DNA from: Christensenella sp. UBA1685
GTDB lineage: Bacteria > Bacillota > Clostridia > Christensenellales > CAG-138
Assembly (NCBI GenBank): GCA_002320595.1
Contig: DCKB01000018.1
Span: 1-38,534 of the forward strand
Length of the DNA: 38,534 nucleotides
Reading direction: 5' to 3'
Part shown: piece by piece, positions 23,550 through 32,861 of the stretch
How the letters are laid out: every line of letters begins with the position of its first letter
Position numbering within the stretch: position 1 is the stretch's first letter
Notes under the pieces: model-generated
Databases searched by the model: none
The model's input: only the letters and a program-made list of their open reading frames with translations
What the model was told of the DNA's origin: nothing
Position numbers and translations under genes: made by a program

Positions 23550-24413
23550 TTGAAATACCTTCGCTTTTTTTCCGCGTTGCTCGCATGCCTGCTCATGCTC
23601 TCCATGGGCGCATGCGCGCCGCGTGAGGCCGTCGCTGCCGGCGACGGCGTGATCGACATTGACGTTCCGGAGGAAACAGCCGGCCAGAACGCGGCTCTGC
23701 CCTCCCCTTCCGCCACGCTTGCTCCGATTATCCTCGGCACGCCTTCCGGAGCGAATCCATCCGTACCCATGCCCACGGAAGCGCCCGCGATCACGGCCGC
23801 GCCCACGCAAACTGCGCCGCCTGTGCAAACCAGCGCGCCGGAAAAGACCGAAGCCCCCGCACAAACGGAGGCTCCTGTGCAGACGCAGGCGCCTTCTGAA
23901 ACGCCCGCTCCATCCGCAGGGGACGATCTGCCCTATTATCTTTATGTGGAAAAGGGCTCCTACACCCTCACGATCTATAAAAAAGGTGCGGGTGGCGCGT
24001 ATTCCGAAGTATATAAGACCTATCGCATCGCCCATGGCGGCAACAAAACGCCCGCCGGCACCTTCACTTTGAGCGGCGACCGCGAGCGTTGGCACGAATT
24101 CCCGGACGGCGGCTTCGTGCAGTTCGCCACGCGTTATCACAACCGGCTTTATGTCCATTCCCCGCTCTACGGGGAGGAAAACAACGGCTATATGTGGCCC
24201 AAGTATTATGACGGCGAGCTCGGCATCGGCAAGTCCTCCACGGGCGGCTGCCTCCGAATGGTCACTGAGGCCGCGCGCTTCATCTACGAAAACTGCCCGG
24301 AAGGCACGGTGCTTGAAATCGTAAACGGATCGCCCAAAGGCACCACAAGCGATGAGGTGCCCAGCCGCAACGGCAAACGCTACGACCCAACGGATGTTGA
24401 AGCGGGGGATTGA
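23550..24413 (+). CDS. L,D-transpeptidase (YkuD) lipoprotein
   Basis: This 287-residue exported enzyme should make 3-3 peptidoglycan cross-links or attach proteins to the wall. TTG at 23550 is taken as the start because AGGAGG (23537-23542) lies 7 bases upstream; no ATG fits. The signal ends at Cys22 (SMGAC). A Thr/Pro/Ala/Gln-rich linker (about 60-125) leads to the YkuD domain with His203 (YVHSPLYG) and catalytic Cys234 (STGGCLRM). The VanX-like gene follows after 44 bp. Cell-envelope localisation is expected. Confidence 0.9.
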   Translation: MKYLRFFSALLACLLMLSMGACAPREAVAAGDGVIDIDVPEETAGQNAALPSPSATLAPIILGTPSGANPSVPMPTEAPAITAAPTQTAPPVQTSAPEKTEAPAQTEAPVQTQAPSETPAPSAGDDLPYYLYVEKGSYTLTIYKKGAGGAYSEVYKTYRIAHGGNKTPAGTFTLSGDRERWHEFPDGGFVQFATRYHNRLYVHSPLYGEENNGYMWPKYYDGELGIGKSSTGGCLRMVTEAARFIYENCPEGTVLEIVNGSPKGTTSDEVPSRNGKRYDPTDVEAGD

Positions 24414-24457
24414 TCGCCCCTTCCCCGGCAACCCAAATTGTGAAAGGAGATTCCGCC

Positions 24458-25528
24458 ATGCGCTTATCCGCGCTGCTTCTTGCGCTCCTGCTGTTCTGCA
24501 CGGCCTGCACGCCGGGCATCCAAATGCCCTCTGGTCCCGCCGGCACAGAGGCGATCGACCTGACGCCGGCGCCGCCGGAACCGCAGGAAACGCCCATGCC
24601 GACCGCATCCCCGGCGCCAACGCCAACGCCGCCGCCCGGGCCGCTTTACAAGGTCCGCGTCAGCACGGTTAACGTGCGTTCTTCCCCTTCCGCAGCGGAC
24701 AGCGGAAACATCCTCGGCCAACTTCTATATGAGGAAACCGCATACTACCTCGGCACAGAGGGCGAATTCAGCCGCGTGCAGCTTATGGACGGCACAGAGG
24801 CATATTGTTACGCAGAATACCTCGTGCCGGAAGAAACGGTGCTTTATGCCTATGTCCCGCCTGAAACCGGGCAAAAAATCGACATCCCGACCGGACTTCC
24901 TGCATATGAGGCAGATGGCGTTACGCCCATCATGGTCAAAAATGAGTTGGTGGATCTCAAGCTGTACCTGCCGGATGCGCAGTATGAACAGCTTTTCAAC
25001 ACGGAAAACAACGTTACAGGCGAACCGCTCTACGGCCGCTCCATTGCGCTTTTGCAGCGCGATACGACAAAAAAGCTTGTGAAGGCCTATGAGCGCTTCA
25101 AAGCCGATGGCTATACGCTTAAGATTTACGATGCCTACCGCCCTCTCTCCGCACAGCGGCGGCTTTTTGAAATCGTTCAGAACAAGCACTGGATCGCGGA
25201 TCCTTCCACCACCGCTTCCAACCACAACCGCGGCTGTGCGGTAGATATTGCGCTGATTGATGATGCGACCGGCCTTGTGCTTGAATTCCCCACCCCCATG
25301 CATACGTTTACCGAGGAAGCCGCACGCACCTGCAAAACCTGGACGGAGGAACAGGCCGCCAATGTTGAATACATGACCGGCGTGATGAGCGAATGCGGTT
25401 TCAACACCATCAAAAGCGAATGGTGGCATTTTTCCGACACCAACAGCAAAAAGTTTATGACCACGGACATCGACCTTTCGCGCGTCACAATGCTGCCGCT
25501 CGAACAGCTGCCCGAAAACGGCCGCTGA
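24458..25528 (+). CDS. Exported VanX-type D-Ala-D-Ala dipeptidase (M15D) with SH3 domain
   Basis: This 356-residue protein has a lipoprotein-like signal (TAC, Cys17, with an unusual Cys at -3) and a short TP-rich linker. A bacterial SH3 domain follows (about 68-125, YKVRVSTVNVRSSPSAADSG), then an M15D domain. The VanX active-site residues are all present: Arg228 (DAYRP), His256 and Asp263 (SNHNRGCAVD), and Glu321 with His324 (EWWHF). VanX enzymes hydrolyse D-Ala-D-Ala with zinc. VanX itself is cytosolic, whereas this one should be on the cell surface. AAAGGAG precedes ATG 24458. It probably shares a transcript with the YkuD and following genes. Confidence 0.88.
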   Translation: MRLSALLLALLLFCTACTPGIQMPSGPAGTEAIDLTPAPPEPQETPMPTASPAPTPTPPPGPLYKVRVSTVNVRSSPSAADSGNILGQLLYEETAYYLGTEGEFSRVQLMDGTEAYCYAEYLVPEETVLYAYVPPETGQKIDIPTGLPAYEADGVTPIMVKNELVDLKLYLPDAQYEQLFNTENNVTGEPLYGRSIALLQRDTTKKLVKAYERFKADGYTLKIYDAYRPLSAQRRLFEIVQNKHWIADPSTTASNHNRGCAVDIALIDDATGLVLEFPTPMHTFTEEAARTCKTWTEEQAANVEYMTGVMSECGFNTIKSEWWHFSDTNSKKFMTTDIDLSRVTMLPLEQLPENGR

Positions 25529-25561
25529 ATCTTCCATCATCACAAAGGAGGTTTCATCCCT

Positions 25562-26092
25562 ATGAAACTGCAAAAAAGCCTCTCTCTTTCCGTTGCTGTG
25601 CTGCTGATGCTCTGCATTGTGGCGGCCTGCGGCGGCTCCCCGGCTCCCGCTGCGCCCACCGGCGCGTTTTCCGAAAAGGACCTTGGCGTTGAGATCGGCG
25701 GCAAAGTGTATTATCTGCGCGAGGACAGCGCCGCCTTGCTTGCCGCGCTCGGCGATGGATTTGAATATTCCGAAATGGTAAGCTGCGTCTATGACGGCAA
25801 GGACAAAACCTATACCTATCCCGGCATCACCGTGAACACCGTGCCGGTAGGCGGCAAGGACGTCATCGAGATGATCACCCTCACGGACGGCACCTATGCC
25901 ACGCTGCGCGGCGCAAAGGTGGGCGATGCGCTTTCCTCCGTTACGGAGCTTTACGGCGCGGATTATTTTGACGACGGCTATCTCACCTATTCCATCACAA
26001 ACGACCCGGAGGATATTGAGGCCGAGCGCATTCAGTTTGAACCCCTGGGCGATGCAGTGGGCACGATCTACATCTATTCCCCCAGCTATTGA
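25562..26092 (+). CDS. Small lipoprotein of unknown function
   Basis: This 176-residue lipoprotein has a clear lipobox (IVAAC, Cys23) after a 20-residue signal. The mature domain (VGGKDVIEMITLTDG, then TLRGAKVGDALSSVTELYG) resembles the repeats of small surface proteins that sample lipids or glycans, without a firm family. AAAGGAGG precedes the ATG. It is 33 bp after the VanX-like gene and 18 bp before the MBOAT gene, consistent with one operon. Confidence 0.78.
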   Translation: MKLQKSLSLSVAVLLMLCIVAACGGSPAPAAPTGAFSEKDLGVEIGGKVYYLREDSAALLAALGDGFEYSEMVSCVYDGKDKTYTYPGITVNTVPVGGKDVIEMITLTDGTYATLRGAKVGDALSSVTELYGADYFDDGYLTYSITNDPEDIEAERIQFEPLGDAVGTIYIYSPSY

Positions 26093-26110
26093 TTGCAAAC
26101 GGAGTGAGAC

Positions 26111-27514
26111 ATGGTTTTCAGCTCCCCTACGTTCTTTTTTCTGTTCCTGCCGGCAGCGTTTCTCGTAAATCTGCTGTTTCGGCGCAGCATCCGTTGGAGC
26201 AACGCGCTCCTTCTTGTTGCCTCGCTGCTGTTTTATGCATGGGGCGAACCTGTTTACGTGCTGCTGATGATTTTCACCACGCTCGTAAACTATGCCGCAG
26301 CCCTTTTCATGGAACGCTTCCCCGCGCAAAGGCGTTTCTGGTGCGGCGCAGCCGTAGTCTGGAGCCTTGGCACGCTCGTCTTTTTCAAGTATACGGATTT
26401 TCTTATTGAAAGCGTAAACGGGGCGCTCGGGCTTTTCCTCCCGCTCCCCGGCATTGCGCTGCCCATCGGCATCTCGTTTTTCACGTTTCAGGCCATGAGC
26501 TACGTGCTCGACGTATATCGCGGGGATGCGCAGCTTTCCAAAAACTATTTTGACGTGCTGCTTTACATCTCGCTGTTTCCCCAACTCATCGCAGGGCCCA
26601 TCGTAAAATATCACGATGTGGACCAACAGCTTCACGCGCGCACCATCACAATAGAAAAGACGGCGGCGGGCTTCCGCCGTTTCTGTTTCGGCCTTGCCAA
26701 GAAGGTGCTTATCGCCAACACGCTCGCCATGACGGCGGATGCGGTTTACGCGCTTCCCATGGGGTCTGTGGCCGCCCCCACGGCATGGCTCGGCGCTGTC
26801 GCATATCTTTTTCAAATTTACTTTGATTTTTCCGGCTATTCGGACATGGCCATCGGCCTCGGGCAAGCCTTCGGCTTTACGTTCAAGGAAAACTTCAATT
26901 ATCCTTACATTGCGGAAACCATGCAGGACTTTTGGCGCAGATGGCACATCTCGCTTTCCACCTGGTTCCGCGAATATGTGTATATCCCGCTCGGCGGGAA
27001 CCGCAAGGGCAGGCTCCGCACAGGGCTCAATAAGCTCACAGTGTTCCTTCTGACCGGCCTCTGGCACGGCGCAAGCTGGAACTTCGCGGTGTGGGGGCTT
27101 TATCACGGCAGCTTTCTGATGCTGGAGTCCTACGGCGCGCTCAAGCCTGCGAAGTGGCCGCGCGCACTCCGGCATGCCTATACCCTTCTTGCTGTCACGG
27201 TGGGCTTCGTGTTCTTCCGTGCGGAAACCATGGGGCATGCGCTCACCTTCATCGGATGCATGTTCACGGCTTGGAGCCTTTCTCCCGCTGCGCTTGCGGA
27301 GCTTTCCGAACTCGTATCGCCGCTTTGCCTCGTGGCGCTCGCCGTTGCAGCCTTCGCCTGCACGCCTGTTTTGCACCGCTTTGGGGAACGCCTCTTTGCG
27401 CGCCGGCCCGCTGCGGAATGCGGGGCTTATCTTGCGGCGCTGCTGCTTGCGGTGCTTTGCGCCCTCTGCCTTTCCACAGCCGCCTACAACCCGTTCATCT
27501 ATTTCCGCTTTTAG
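26111..27514 (+). CDS. MBOAT-family O-acyltransferase (AlgI/DltB type)
   Basis: This 467-residue polytopic membrane protein moves acyl groups, usually acetyl, across the membrane for O-acylation of a wall or secreted polymer. The family features are FSSPTFFFLFLP at the N-terminus, YIPLGGNRKG, and the catalytic His319 in LTGLWHGASWNF. Its partner is the adjacent AlgJ-like gene, 12 bp downstream. The polymer may be peptidoglycan, teichoic acid or exopolysaccharide; the nearby wall enzymes suggest a wall polymer, but this is inferred. The start follows GGAGTGAG. Confidence 0.93.
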   Translation: MVFSSPTFFFLFLPAAFLVNLLFRRSIRWSNALLLVASLLFYAWGEPVYVLLMIFTTLVNYAAALFMERFPAQRRFWCGAAVVWSLGTLVFFKYTDFLIESVNGALGLFLPLPGIALPIGISFFTFQAMSYVLDVYRGDAQLSKNYFDVLLYISLFPQLIAGPIVKYHDVDQQLHARTITIEKTAAGFRRFCFGLAKKVLIANTLAMTADAVYALPMGSVAAPTAWLGAVAYLFQIYFDFSGYSDMAIGLGQAFGFTFKENFNYPYIAETMQDFWRRWHISLSTWFREYVYIPLGGNRKGRLRTGLNKLTVFLLTGLWHGASWNFAVWGLYHGSFLMLESYGALKPAKWPRALRHAYTLLAVTVGFVFFRAETMGHALTFIGCMFTAWSLSPAALAELSELVSPLCLVALAVAAFACTPVLHRFGERLFARRPAAECGAYLAALLLAVLCALCLSTAAYNPFIYFRF

Positions 27515-27526
27515 GGAGGGACGCTT

Positions 27527-28939
27527 ATGAAGAAACCGTTTTACATCGCCTTCATTGCGGCGTTCCTTGCCGTATGCCTGCTGCCCATGGCAGCGCTTCT
27601 TTGCGGCTACGAAGCCGAAAACCGCGAAAACAGGCCGCTTGCCCGGCTCGCCTCCCTTTGGGGGCGGGATGGGCTGAACCTTTCCTTCCCCGCGGAGTTC
27701 GATGCATATTTCGAGGATCACTTCGGCTTCCGGGAGGAGATGGTCACAGCCTTTCACGGGCTTACGATGGCGCTCTTCGGGGATACGCTCAATGAGAAGG
27801 TCATCGTCGGCAAAAACGACATGCTGTTTTATTCCGAGACGCTGGATGATTATCTTGGGCGCAACCTGCTTTCAGAGGAGGAGATTGCCCGCATCGCCGC
27901 ATGCCTTGGCATTGAGCAGGCTTGGTGCAAAGCGCGGGGGATTTCCTTCACCTTCTCCATCGCTCCCAACAAAAACACGGTCTATCCGGAAAACATGCCT
28001 TCCCGCTTCGCCCCTGCAGCGGGCGCAGGCAACCGGGAGCGGCTGTATGCCGCGCTTGCAGAAGCGGGGATAGAAACCGTGGATTTTGCTTCGCTGCTCT
28101 GTTCTCACAAGCAGGACGGCCAGCTCTACCATGATCGGGACACCCACTGGAACGAGCGTGGCGCGCTGCTTGCCTACAATGCGATCATGCAGCGCATCGC
28201 AGCAGGCGAGGCATACGAATCCTATGCTTCGCTTGTGCCGGAGATGGTGTATGACGATGCAGGCGACCTGCACAACTTCGTGCTTCCCGCGCTTCCGGGC
28301 AACCGGCCGCGCCCGGATTACGGCATTGAACCGGACTTTGCGTATGATAAAGGCGCGCGCCCCGCGCAGGACACGACCTTCGGCACCACCGGCAGCGCGA
28401 ACGGGGTTTCGCTGCACCTGTTCCGCGATTCGTTCGGCAACGCCTTGCTGCCGCTCCTTTCCACAAACCTCGGGCGCGTGAAATACAGCGCGGAATTCCC
28501 GTACAATTACACGCTGTTGGATGAAGAAACGCCGGACGCCGTGTTCATCGAACTGGTGGAGCGCAACATCAAAAACCTGCTCACCGCAGCGCCCCTCATG
28601 CCCGCGCTGGAAGCGGATGCGCCGCATGCGGAGGCGGAGGGCGGCACGGCTCTGCTCACGCAATATGGGCGCAGCGGCTATACGCAGCTTGCGGGCTGCT
28701 TTGATGCGGATGTGCAAGCCCGGCATATTTATGTGCTCCTCCTGCGGGACGGCGAATCCCATTGTTTCGAGGCGTTCCCCATTTTGGAGGAGCGGGCCGA
28801 ATCCCTTGCAGAACCCATGGCTTCCCCGCGGGGCTTCTCGCTGACGCTGCCCGAAGGGCTTTCGGGCGAATATGAAGCGGCCGTCCTCGCGGACGGTGTG
28901 CGGTATGCTGCGGGAACGGTTCTGCTGGCGAATGGTTGA
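27527..28939 (+). CDS. AlgJ/AlgX-like DHHW-family protein, acyl-transfer partner of MBOAT
   Basis: This 470-residue protein has an N-terminal signal-anchor (about 5-28) and an SGNH-like extracytoplasmic domain. The family opening ENRENRPLA and the DHFGFREEMV segment fit this group. Candidate catalytic residues are Asp205 and His207 in DRDTHWNERG (the DHHW-like motif) and Ser302 in RDSFGNALLP. Such proteins transfer the acyl group delivered by the MBOAT partner onto a polymer hydroxyl. GGAGGGA precedes the start. The GNAT gene follows after 17 bp. Confidence 0.9.
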   Translation: MKKPFYIAFIAAFLAVCLLPMAALLCGYEAENRENRPLARLASLWGRDGLNLSFPAEFDAYFEDHFGFREEMVTAFHGLTMALFGDTLNEKVIVGKNDMLFYSETLDDYLGRNLLSEEEIARIAACLGIEQAWCKARGISFTFSIAPNKNTVYPENMPSRFAPAAGAGNRERLYAALAEAGIETVDFASLLCSHKQDGQLYHDRDTHWNERGALLAYNAIMQRIAAGEAYESYASLVPEMVYDDAGDLHNFVLPALPGNRPRPDYGIEPDFAYDKGARPAQDTTFGTTGSANGVSLHLFRDSFGNALLPLLSTNLGRVKYSAEFPYNYTLLDEETPDAVFIELVERNIKNLLTAAPLMPALEADAPHAEAEGGTALLTQYGRSGYTQLAGCFDADVQARHIYVLLLRDGESHCFEAFPILEERAESLAEPMASPRGFSLTLPEGLSGEYEAAVLADGVRYAAGTVLLANG

Positions 28940-28956
28940 GTTTGAAGGAGAAACGC

Positions 28957-29502
28957 ATGCGCACGATCCGAATTGCAACCCCTGCGGATGCGCCCGCACT
29001 CGCAGCGATCTACAAGCCCTATGTTGAAACGACCGATATCACGTTTGAATATGCCGCGCCTTCGGATGCGGAGTTCGCCGCACGCATCGCGCACACGCTC
29101 GAACGCTATCCTTACCTCATCGCAGAGGAAGGCGGCGTCGCGCTGGGCTACGCGTATGCAGGCGCATTTAAAGGCCGCCCTGCCTATGATTGGGCGGTTG
29201 AAGTTACCGTGTATGTGAAGATGGGCTTTTCCGGGCATGGCGTCGGCACGCTGCTTTACACCGGGCTGGAGCGCTGTCTCAGCATGCAGAACATCATAAA
29301 CCTCAATGCCTGCATCACGTATCCGAACGAAAAAAGCGAAGCGTTTCACCGCAAACTCGGTTACAAAACCGTGGCGCATTTCACAAAATGCGGCTATAAA
29401 TCCGGCGCATGGAAGGACATGATCTGGATGGAAAAATTCCTTTGCGCGCACCCAGCCGCCCCGGCAGCGGTGATCCCGTTCCCGGAGGTGCAGGGAAGAT
29501 GA
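28957..29502 (+). CDS. GNAT N-acetyltransferase, phosphinothricin acetyltransferase-like
   Basis: This 181-residue cytosolic acetyltransferase resembles the Pat/YncA group: IYKPYVETTDITFEYAAPS near the start, then VEVTVYVKMGFSGHGVGTLL (acetyl-CoA site) and YPNEKSEAFHRKLGY near residue 130. It acetylates an amine; members act on phosphinothricin, methionine sulfoximine or other amino compounds, and the substrate here is unknown. GAAGGAG 6 bases before ATG 28957 sets the start over an upstream TTG. It is probably the last gene of the envelope cluster. Its stop lies 4 bp from that of the convergent nfo. Confidence 0.9.
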   Translation: MRTIRIATPADAPALAAIYKPYVETTDITFEYAAPSDAEFAARIAHTLERYPYLIAEEGGVALGYAYAGAFKGRPAYDWAVEVTVYVKMGFSGHGVGTLLYTGLERCLSMQNIINLNACITYPNEKSEAFHRKLGYKTVAHFTKCGYKSGAWKDMIWMEKFLCAHPAAPAAVIPFPEVQGR

Positions 29503-29506
29503 CCCC

Positions 29507-30331
29507 TCAGCCGCCCCGCACAAGCGCGATTTCCCGCGCATAGCCGGAAAGGTCGTTCGGGGTTTCAAGCGCGGCCGGCAGGCCGCAAAGCGCGGGGTGG
29601 TTGACCACCGCCAGCAGCGCAGGGAGGCCGATGTGCCCCGCCCCGAGGCAGGCATGGCGATCCTTATGGGAGCCGATCGGGTTCATGCTGTCGTTGAGGT
29701 GCACAGCGCAAAGCCGCTTGAGGCCGATGATGCGGTCAAACTCCGCAAGTACGCCCTCGAGGTCATTCACGATGTCATACCCCGCGTCAAACACATGGCA
29801 GGTGTCCAGGCAAACGCCAAGGCGCTCCGGCCTCTCAACACGGTCAATCACTGCGCGCAGCTCCTCGAACCGGCTGCCGACCTCGCTGCCTTTGCCCGCC
29901 ATGGTTTCAAGCAGCACCGTGGTTTCGCCCGCCTCCGGTAAAACGGCGTTGAGCGTTTCGGCGATCAAGTCGATTCCGGCTTCCGTGCCCTGCTTCACAT
30001 GGCTGCCGGGATGGAAATTGTAAAAATTGCCGGGCAGATGCGCAAGCCTCCGAAGGTCATCCAGCATCGTTTCCCGCGCGAACGTGCGCAAGCCCTCGTC
30101 CGCTGCGCAGGTGTTGAGCGTATAGGGCGCATGCGCGATGATAGGGCCGATTCCGTGCTCTGCCGCGAACGCACGGTACGCCGCAAGATCCGCCTCATCA
30201 AGCGGCTTCGCCGCGCCGCCGCGCGGGTTGCGCGTGAAGAACTGGAACGTATTCGCGCCGATGGAAACGGCTTCTTCTCCCATGTGCAAAAACCCTTTCG
30301 ACGAGGAAAGGTGGCATCCAATCTTTTGCAT
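29507..30331 (-). CDS. nfo: Endonuclease IV (deoxyribonuclease IV, AP endonuclease)
   Basis: This 274-residue TIM-barrel enzyme of base-excision repair cuts 5' of abasic sites. Family motifs are GCHLSSSKGF, NTFQFFTRNPR, FHPGSH, ETMAGKGSEVG, CLDTCHVFDAGYD, HLNDS and DRHACLGAGHIG; the His, Glu and Asp zinc ligands lie within them. AAAAGGAG precedes the ATG by 6 bases. It is divergent from fbp and convergent with the GNAT gene. Confidence 0.97.
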   Translation of the reverse strand: MQKIGCHLSSSKGFLHMGEEAVSIGANTFQFFTRNPRGGAAKPLDEADLAAYRAFAAEHGIGPIIAHAPYTLNTCAADEGLRTFARETMLDDLRRLAHLPGNFYNFHPGSHVKQGTEAGIDLIAETLNAVLPEAGETTVLLETMAGKGSEVGSRFEELRAVIDRVERPERLGVCLDTCHVFDAGYDIVNDLEGVLAEFDRIIGLKRLCAVHLNDSMNPIGSHKDRHACLGAGHIGLPALLAVVNHPALCGLPAALETPNDLSGYAREIALVRGG

Positions 30332-30545
30332 CGCATTCTCCTTTTGTTCTTATCTTCTGCGTTTAGTATACCACCCCGTCATGCTCTCCGCCAACCATGC
30401 AGCCGCCGCACATTCTTTTGCAGGAATTCCTGCAGATTGTGCTTTTACATCTGTTCAGCGCGTAAAAAACGTGCTAATATATAAGTGATATTAATAGAAT
30501 ATACCATTCTCCTTTGTTAATATAATAACCAATCCGGAGGTTTCC

Positions 30546-32519
30546 ATGAACGCTCGAGACACCCGCTACCTCACGCTCCTTGCGCGGGAGTACCCTTCGC
30601 CGCAGGCGGCCAGTGCGGAGATCATCAACCTGACTGCTATCCTGAACCTGCCCAAGGGCACGGAACACTTCATGAGCGACATCCATGGCGAGCATGAGGC
30701 GTTCCTGCACATTCTGAACAACGGCTCCGGCGCGGTCGCAGACAAGATCGACCAGGCGTTTGAAGGCTCGCTTGTGATTGCGGAGCGGCGCGCGCTCTCG
30801 GCGCTCATCTATTACCCGCGCGAAAAGCTGATTGAGGCCAAAGCCACCGTGACGGATCTTTACGACTGGTACTGCGTAATGCTCCGGCGGCTCATTGCCG
30901 TGTGCCGGCTTTCCGCCTCCAAGTATTCCCGCTCCAAGGTGCGCAAGGCGCTGCCGCGCGAATTCGCCTACATTATGGAGGAGCTGCTCAACACCGCGCC
31001 CAACCGTAACCAGGACCGGTATTACGACAACATCATCCGTGCCATCATCGACACGGGCAGCGCAGACACGTTCATCGTGGAAATGGCGACGCTCATCAAG
31101 CGCATGACGGTGGATGTGCTGCACATCGTGGGCGACATTTTCGACCGCGGGCCGCATGCGGACGTAATCCTTGACCACCTGATGCAGCACCACAACGTGG
31201 ACATCCAATGGGGCAACCACGATGTCATGTGGATGGGAGCTGCTGCGGGCAGCGACGTTTGCGTTGCCACTGCGGTGCGCAACTGCGTGCAGTATGATAA
31301 CCTTGATATGCTCGAAAACGGGTATGGCATCAATCTGCTGCCGCTCGCAGTGTTCTCCACAGAGCAATATAGTGCGGGCGACGCCTGCGTCTTTAAGCCG
31401 CGCAAGCTGCCGGAGGAGCCCTTTAAGCCGCGCGATCTCAACCTGTATGCGCGCATGCACAAGGCCATCAGCGTCATCCTCTTTAAGCTGGAAGGGCAGG
31501 CGATCCGTCGCCATCCGGAATACCGCATGGATGACCGGGATATGCTTTCCCGCGTGAATTGGGAAAAAGGCACGCTTACGGTGGATGGCAAGGAATATCC
31601 GCTGCGCGATACGGATTTCCCCACCATTGACCCTGCCGACCCGACGAAGCTTACCGAGGAGGAGGAGGCCCTGATGGGGCAGCTTGTCTCCGCCTTCATG
31701 CACAGCGAGCGTTTGCAGCAGCATGCGCGCTTCCTGTATTCCGTCGGCTCCGTGTACCGCTGCTACAACGGCAACCTGCTGTATCACGGCTGCATCCCCT
31801 GCAACCGGGATGGGAGCTTTATGGAGTTTGAATTCGGCCGCAACCGCCTGAGTGGACGCGATTTCCTTGATTATTGCGACAAGATTGCCCGCCAGGGCTA
31901 TTTCGCCCCGGAAGGCTCCGCAGAGCGCCGGAACGGGCAGGACTTCCTTTGGTTCCTCTGGTGCGGGCGCAACTCCCCCATCTTTGGCCGCAGCCACATC
32001 ACCACGTTTGAACGTGCGCTGATTGAGGATAAGGCGGCGTGGAAGGAACCCAAGAACGCTTACTATGAATATTACAACGACGAGGATTTCTGCCGCGGTA
32101 TCCTTGCCGCATTCGGGCTTGACAAACCCTGGAGCCGCATCGTAAACGGCCACATCCCCGTGCGTGCAAAGGAAGGCGAAAACCCCTGCAAGGCACATGG
32201 CCGGCTTGTGGTGATCGACGGCGGCTTCTGCCGCGCTTATCAGGGGCAGACGGGCATTGCGGGCTACACGATGTTCTTCAATTCCTGGGGCATGCGCATC
32301 GCCGCGCACGAACCGTTCACCACCATTGAGGATGCGGTGCGGCACGACAGGGACATCACCTCCCACACACATATCGTGGAAGAATTCCAAAAGCGCGTGA
32401 TGGTGTCCGATATTGACACGGGCGTGGAGCTTGAAGGGCGCATCGCCGACCTCCGCAAGCTGCTTGACGCGTACCGCAGCGGCGTGATCAAGCCGGACCC
32501 TACGCGCAAGGGGCGGTAA
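30546..32519 (+). CDS. fbp: Class III fructose-1,6-bisphosphatase
   Basis: This 657-residue Firmicutes-type gluconeogenic enzyme hydrolyses fructose-1,6-bisphosphate to fructose-6-phosphate. The calcineurin-like metallophosphatase motifs are DIHGEHEAF, HIVGDIFDRGPHAD and WGNHDVMWMG near residues 45-230, with GHIPVRAKEGE and DGGFCRAYQG near the C-terminus. The length is normal for the class. CGGAGG lies 5 bases before the ATG. With fba and the GAPDH genes in the same window it covers the hexose-triose segment of central metabolism. Confidence 0.97.
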   Translation: MNARDTRYLTLLAREYPSPQAASAEIINLTAILNLPKGTEHFMSDIHGEHEAFLHILNNGSGAVADKIDQAFEGSLVIAERRALSALIYYPREKLIEAKATVTDLYDWYCVMLRRLIAVCRLSASKYSRSKVRKALPREFAYIMEELLNTAPNRNQDRYYDNIIRAIIDTGSADTFIVEMATLIKRMTVDVLHIVGDIFDRGPHADVILDHLMQHHNVDIQWGNHDVMWMGAAAGSDVCVATAVRNCVQYDNLDMLENGYGINLLPLAVFSTEQYSAGDACVFKPRKLPEEPFKPRDLNLYARMHKAISVILFKLEGQAIRRHPEYRMDDRDMLSRVNWEKGTLTVDGKEYPLRDTDFPTIDPADPTKLTEEEEALMGQLVSAFMHSERLQQHARFLYSVGSVYRCYNGNLLYHGCIPCNRDGSFMEFEFGRNRLSGRDFLDYCDKIARQGYFAPEGSAERRNGQDFLWFLWCGRNSPIFGRSHITTFERALIEDKAAWKEPKNAYYEYYNDEDFCRGILAAFGLDKPWSRIVNGHIPVRAKEGENPCKAHGRLVVIDGGFCRAYQGQTGIAGYTMFFNSWGMRIAAHEPFTTIEDAVRHDRDITSHTHIVEEFQKRVMVSDIDTGVELEGRIADLRKLLDAYRSGVIKPDPTRKGR

Positions 32520-32535
32520 AAAGCATATGCGCAGC

Positions 32536-32565
32536 AAAAAGGGAGCGGACAACCGCTCCCTGCTT
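32536..32565. terminator. Bidirectional terminator between fbp and a convergent gene
   Basis: A perfect 8-bp stem GGGAGCGG/CCGCTCCC (32541-32548 and 32553-32560) is preceded on the plus strand by AAAAA, giving TTTTT on the minus strand. The plus-strand tail (TGCTTCGTTTTT) is weaker. Confidence 0.75.
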
Positions 32566-32571
32566 CGTTTT

Positions 32572-32835
32572 TCAGCGTTCCTTCCCGCGTTCCATTTCTT
32601 CCGCAAGCTCCGCTTTCAGGCGTTTATAGTTCTTGCCGGCCCGGTATGCAATGTAGAACTGCATCATTCCGATCACGGCAAAAATCGGGGAGCTGTTCAC
32701 AAAGGAACTGATCAGAAACAGAACTCCGGCAATCGTTGGCAAAATGGTGTTAATAAGGCACAGGACCTTTTCGCGCTTCATTTTCTTCAGCCGCTTTTCA
32801 CGGTCTATCCTCGTCTCGAACGGCCGTTTCTCCAT
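32572..32835 (-). CDS. Small two-helix membrane protein
   Basis: This 87-residue protein has a charged N-terminus (RIDREKRLKKMKREK), two transmembrane segments (about 25-45 and 49-67) and a basic/acidic helical tail. No family was recognised. A GGGGGG stretch 5 bases before the ATG may serve as the binding site. It ends at the bidirectional terminator and begins close to the truncated gene at 32862. Confidence 0.65.
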   Translation of the reverse strand: MEKRPFETRIDREKRLKKMKREKVLCLINTILPTIAGVLFLISSFVNSSPIFAVIGMMQFYIAYRAGKNYKRLKAELAEEMERGKER

Positions 32836-32861
32836 GCGCGCCCCCCGTTTTCGTTATTTTG

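Noticed and set aside
24725..27757. A 1010-codon open frame on the minus strand
   Set aside because: It lies antisense to four well-supported plus-strand genes (VanX-like to AlgJ-like), has no domain, and its Arg/His/Gly-rich composition is typical of an antisense frame in GC-rich coding DNA.
30474..32606. A 710-codon open frame antisense to fbp
   Set aside because: It mirrors the fbp codons, contains no recognisable domain and has no ribosome binding site; fbp is unambiguous.
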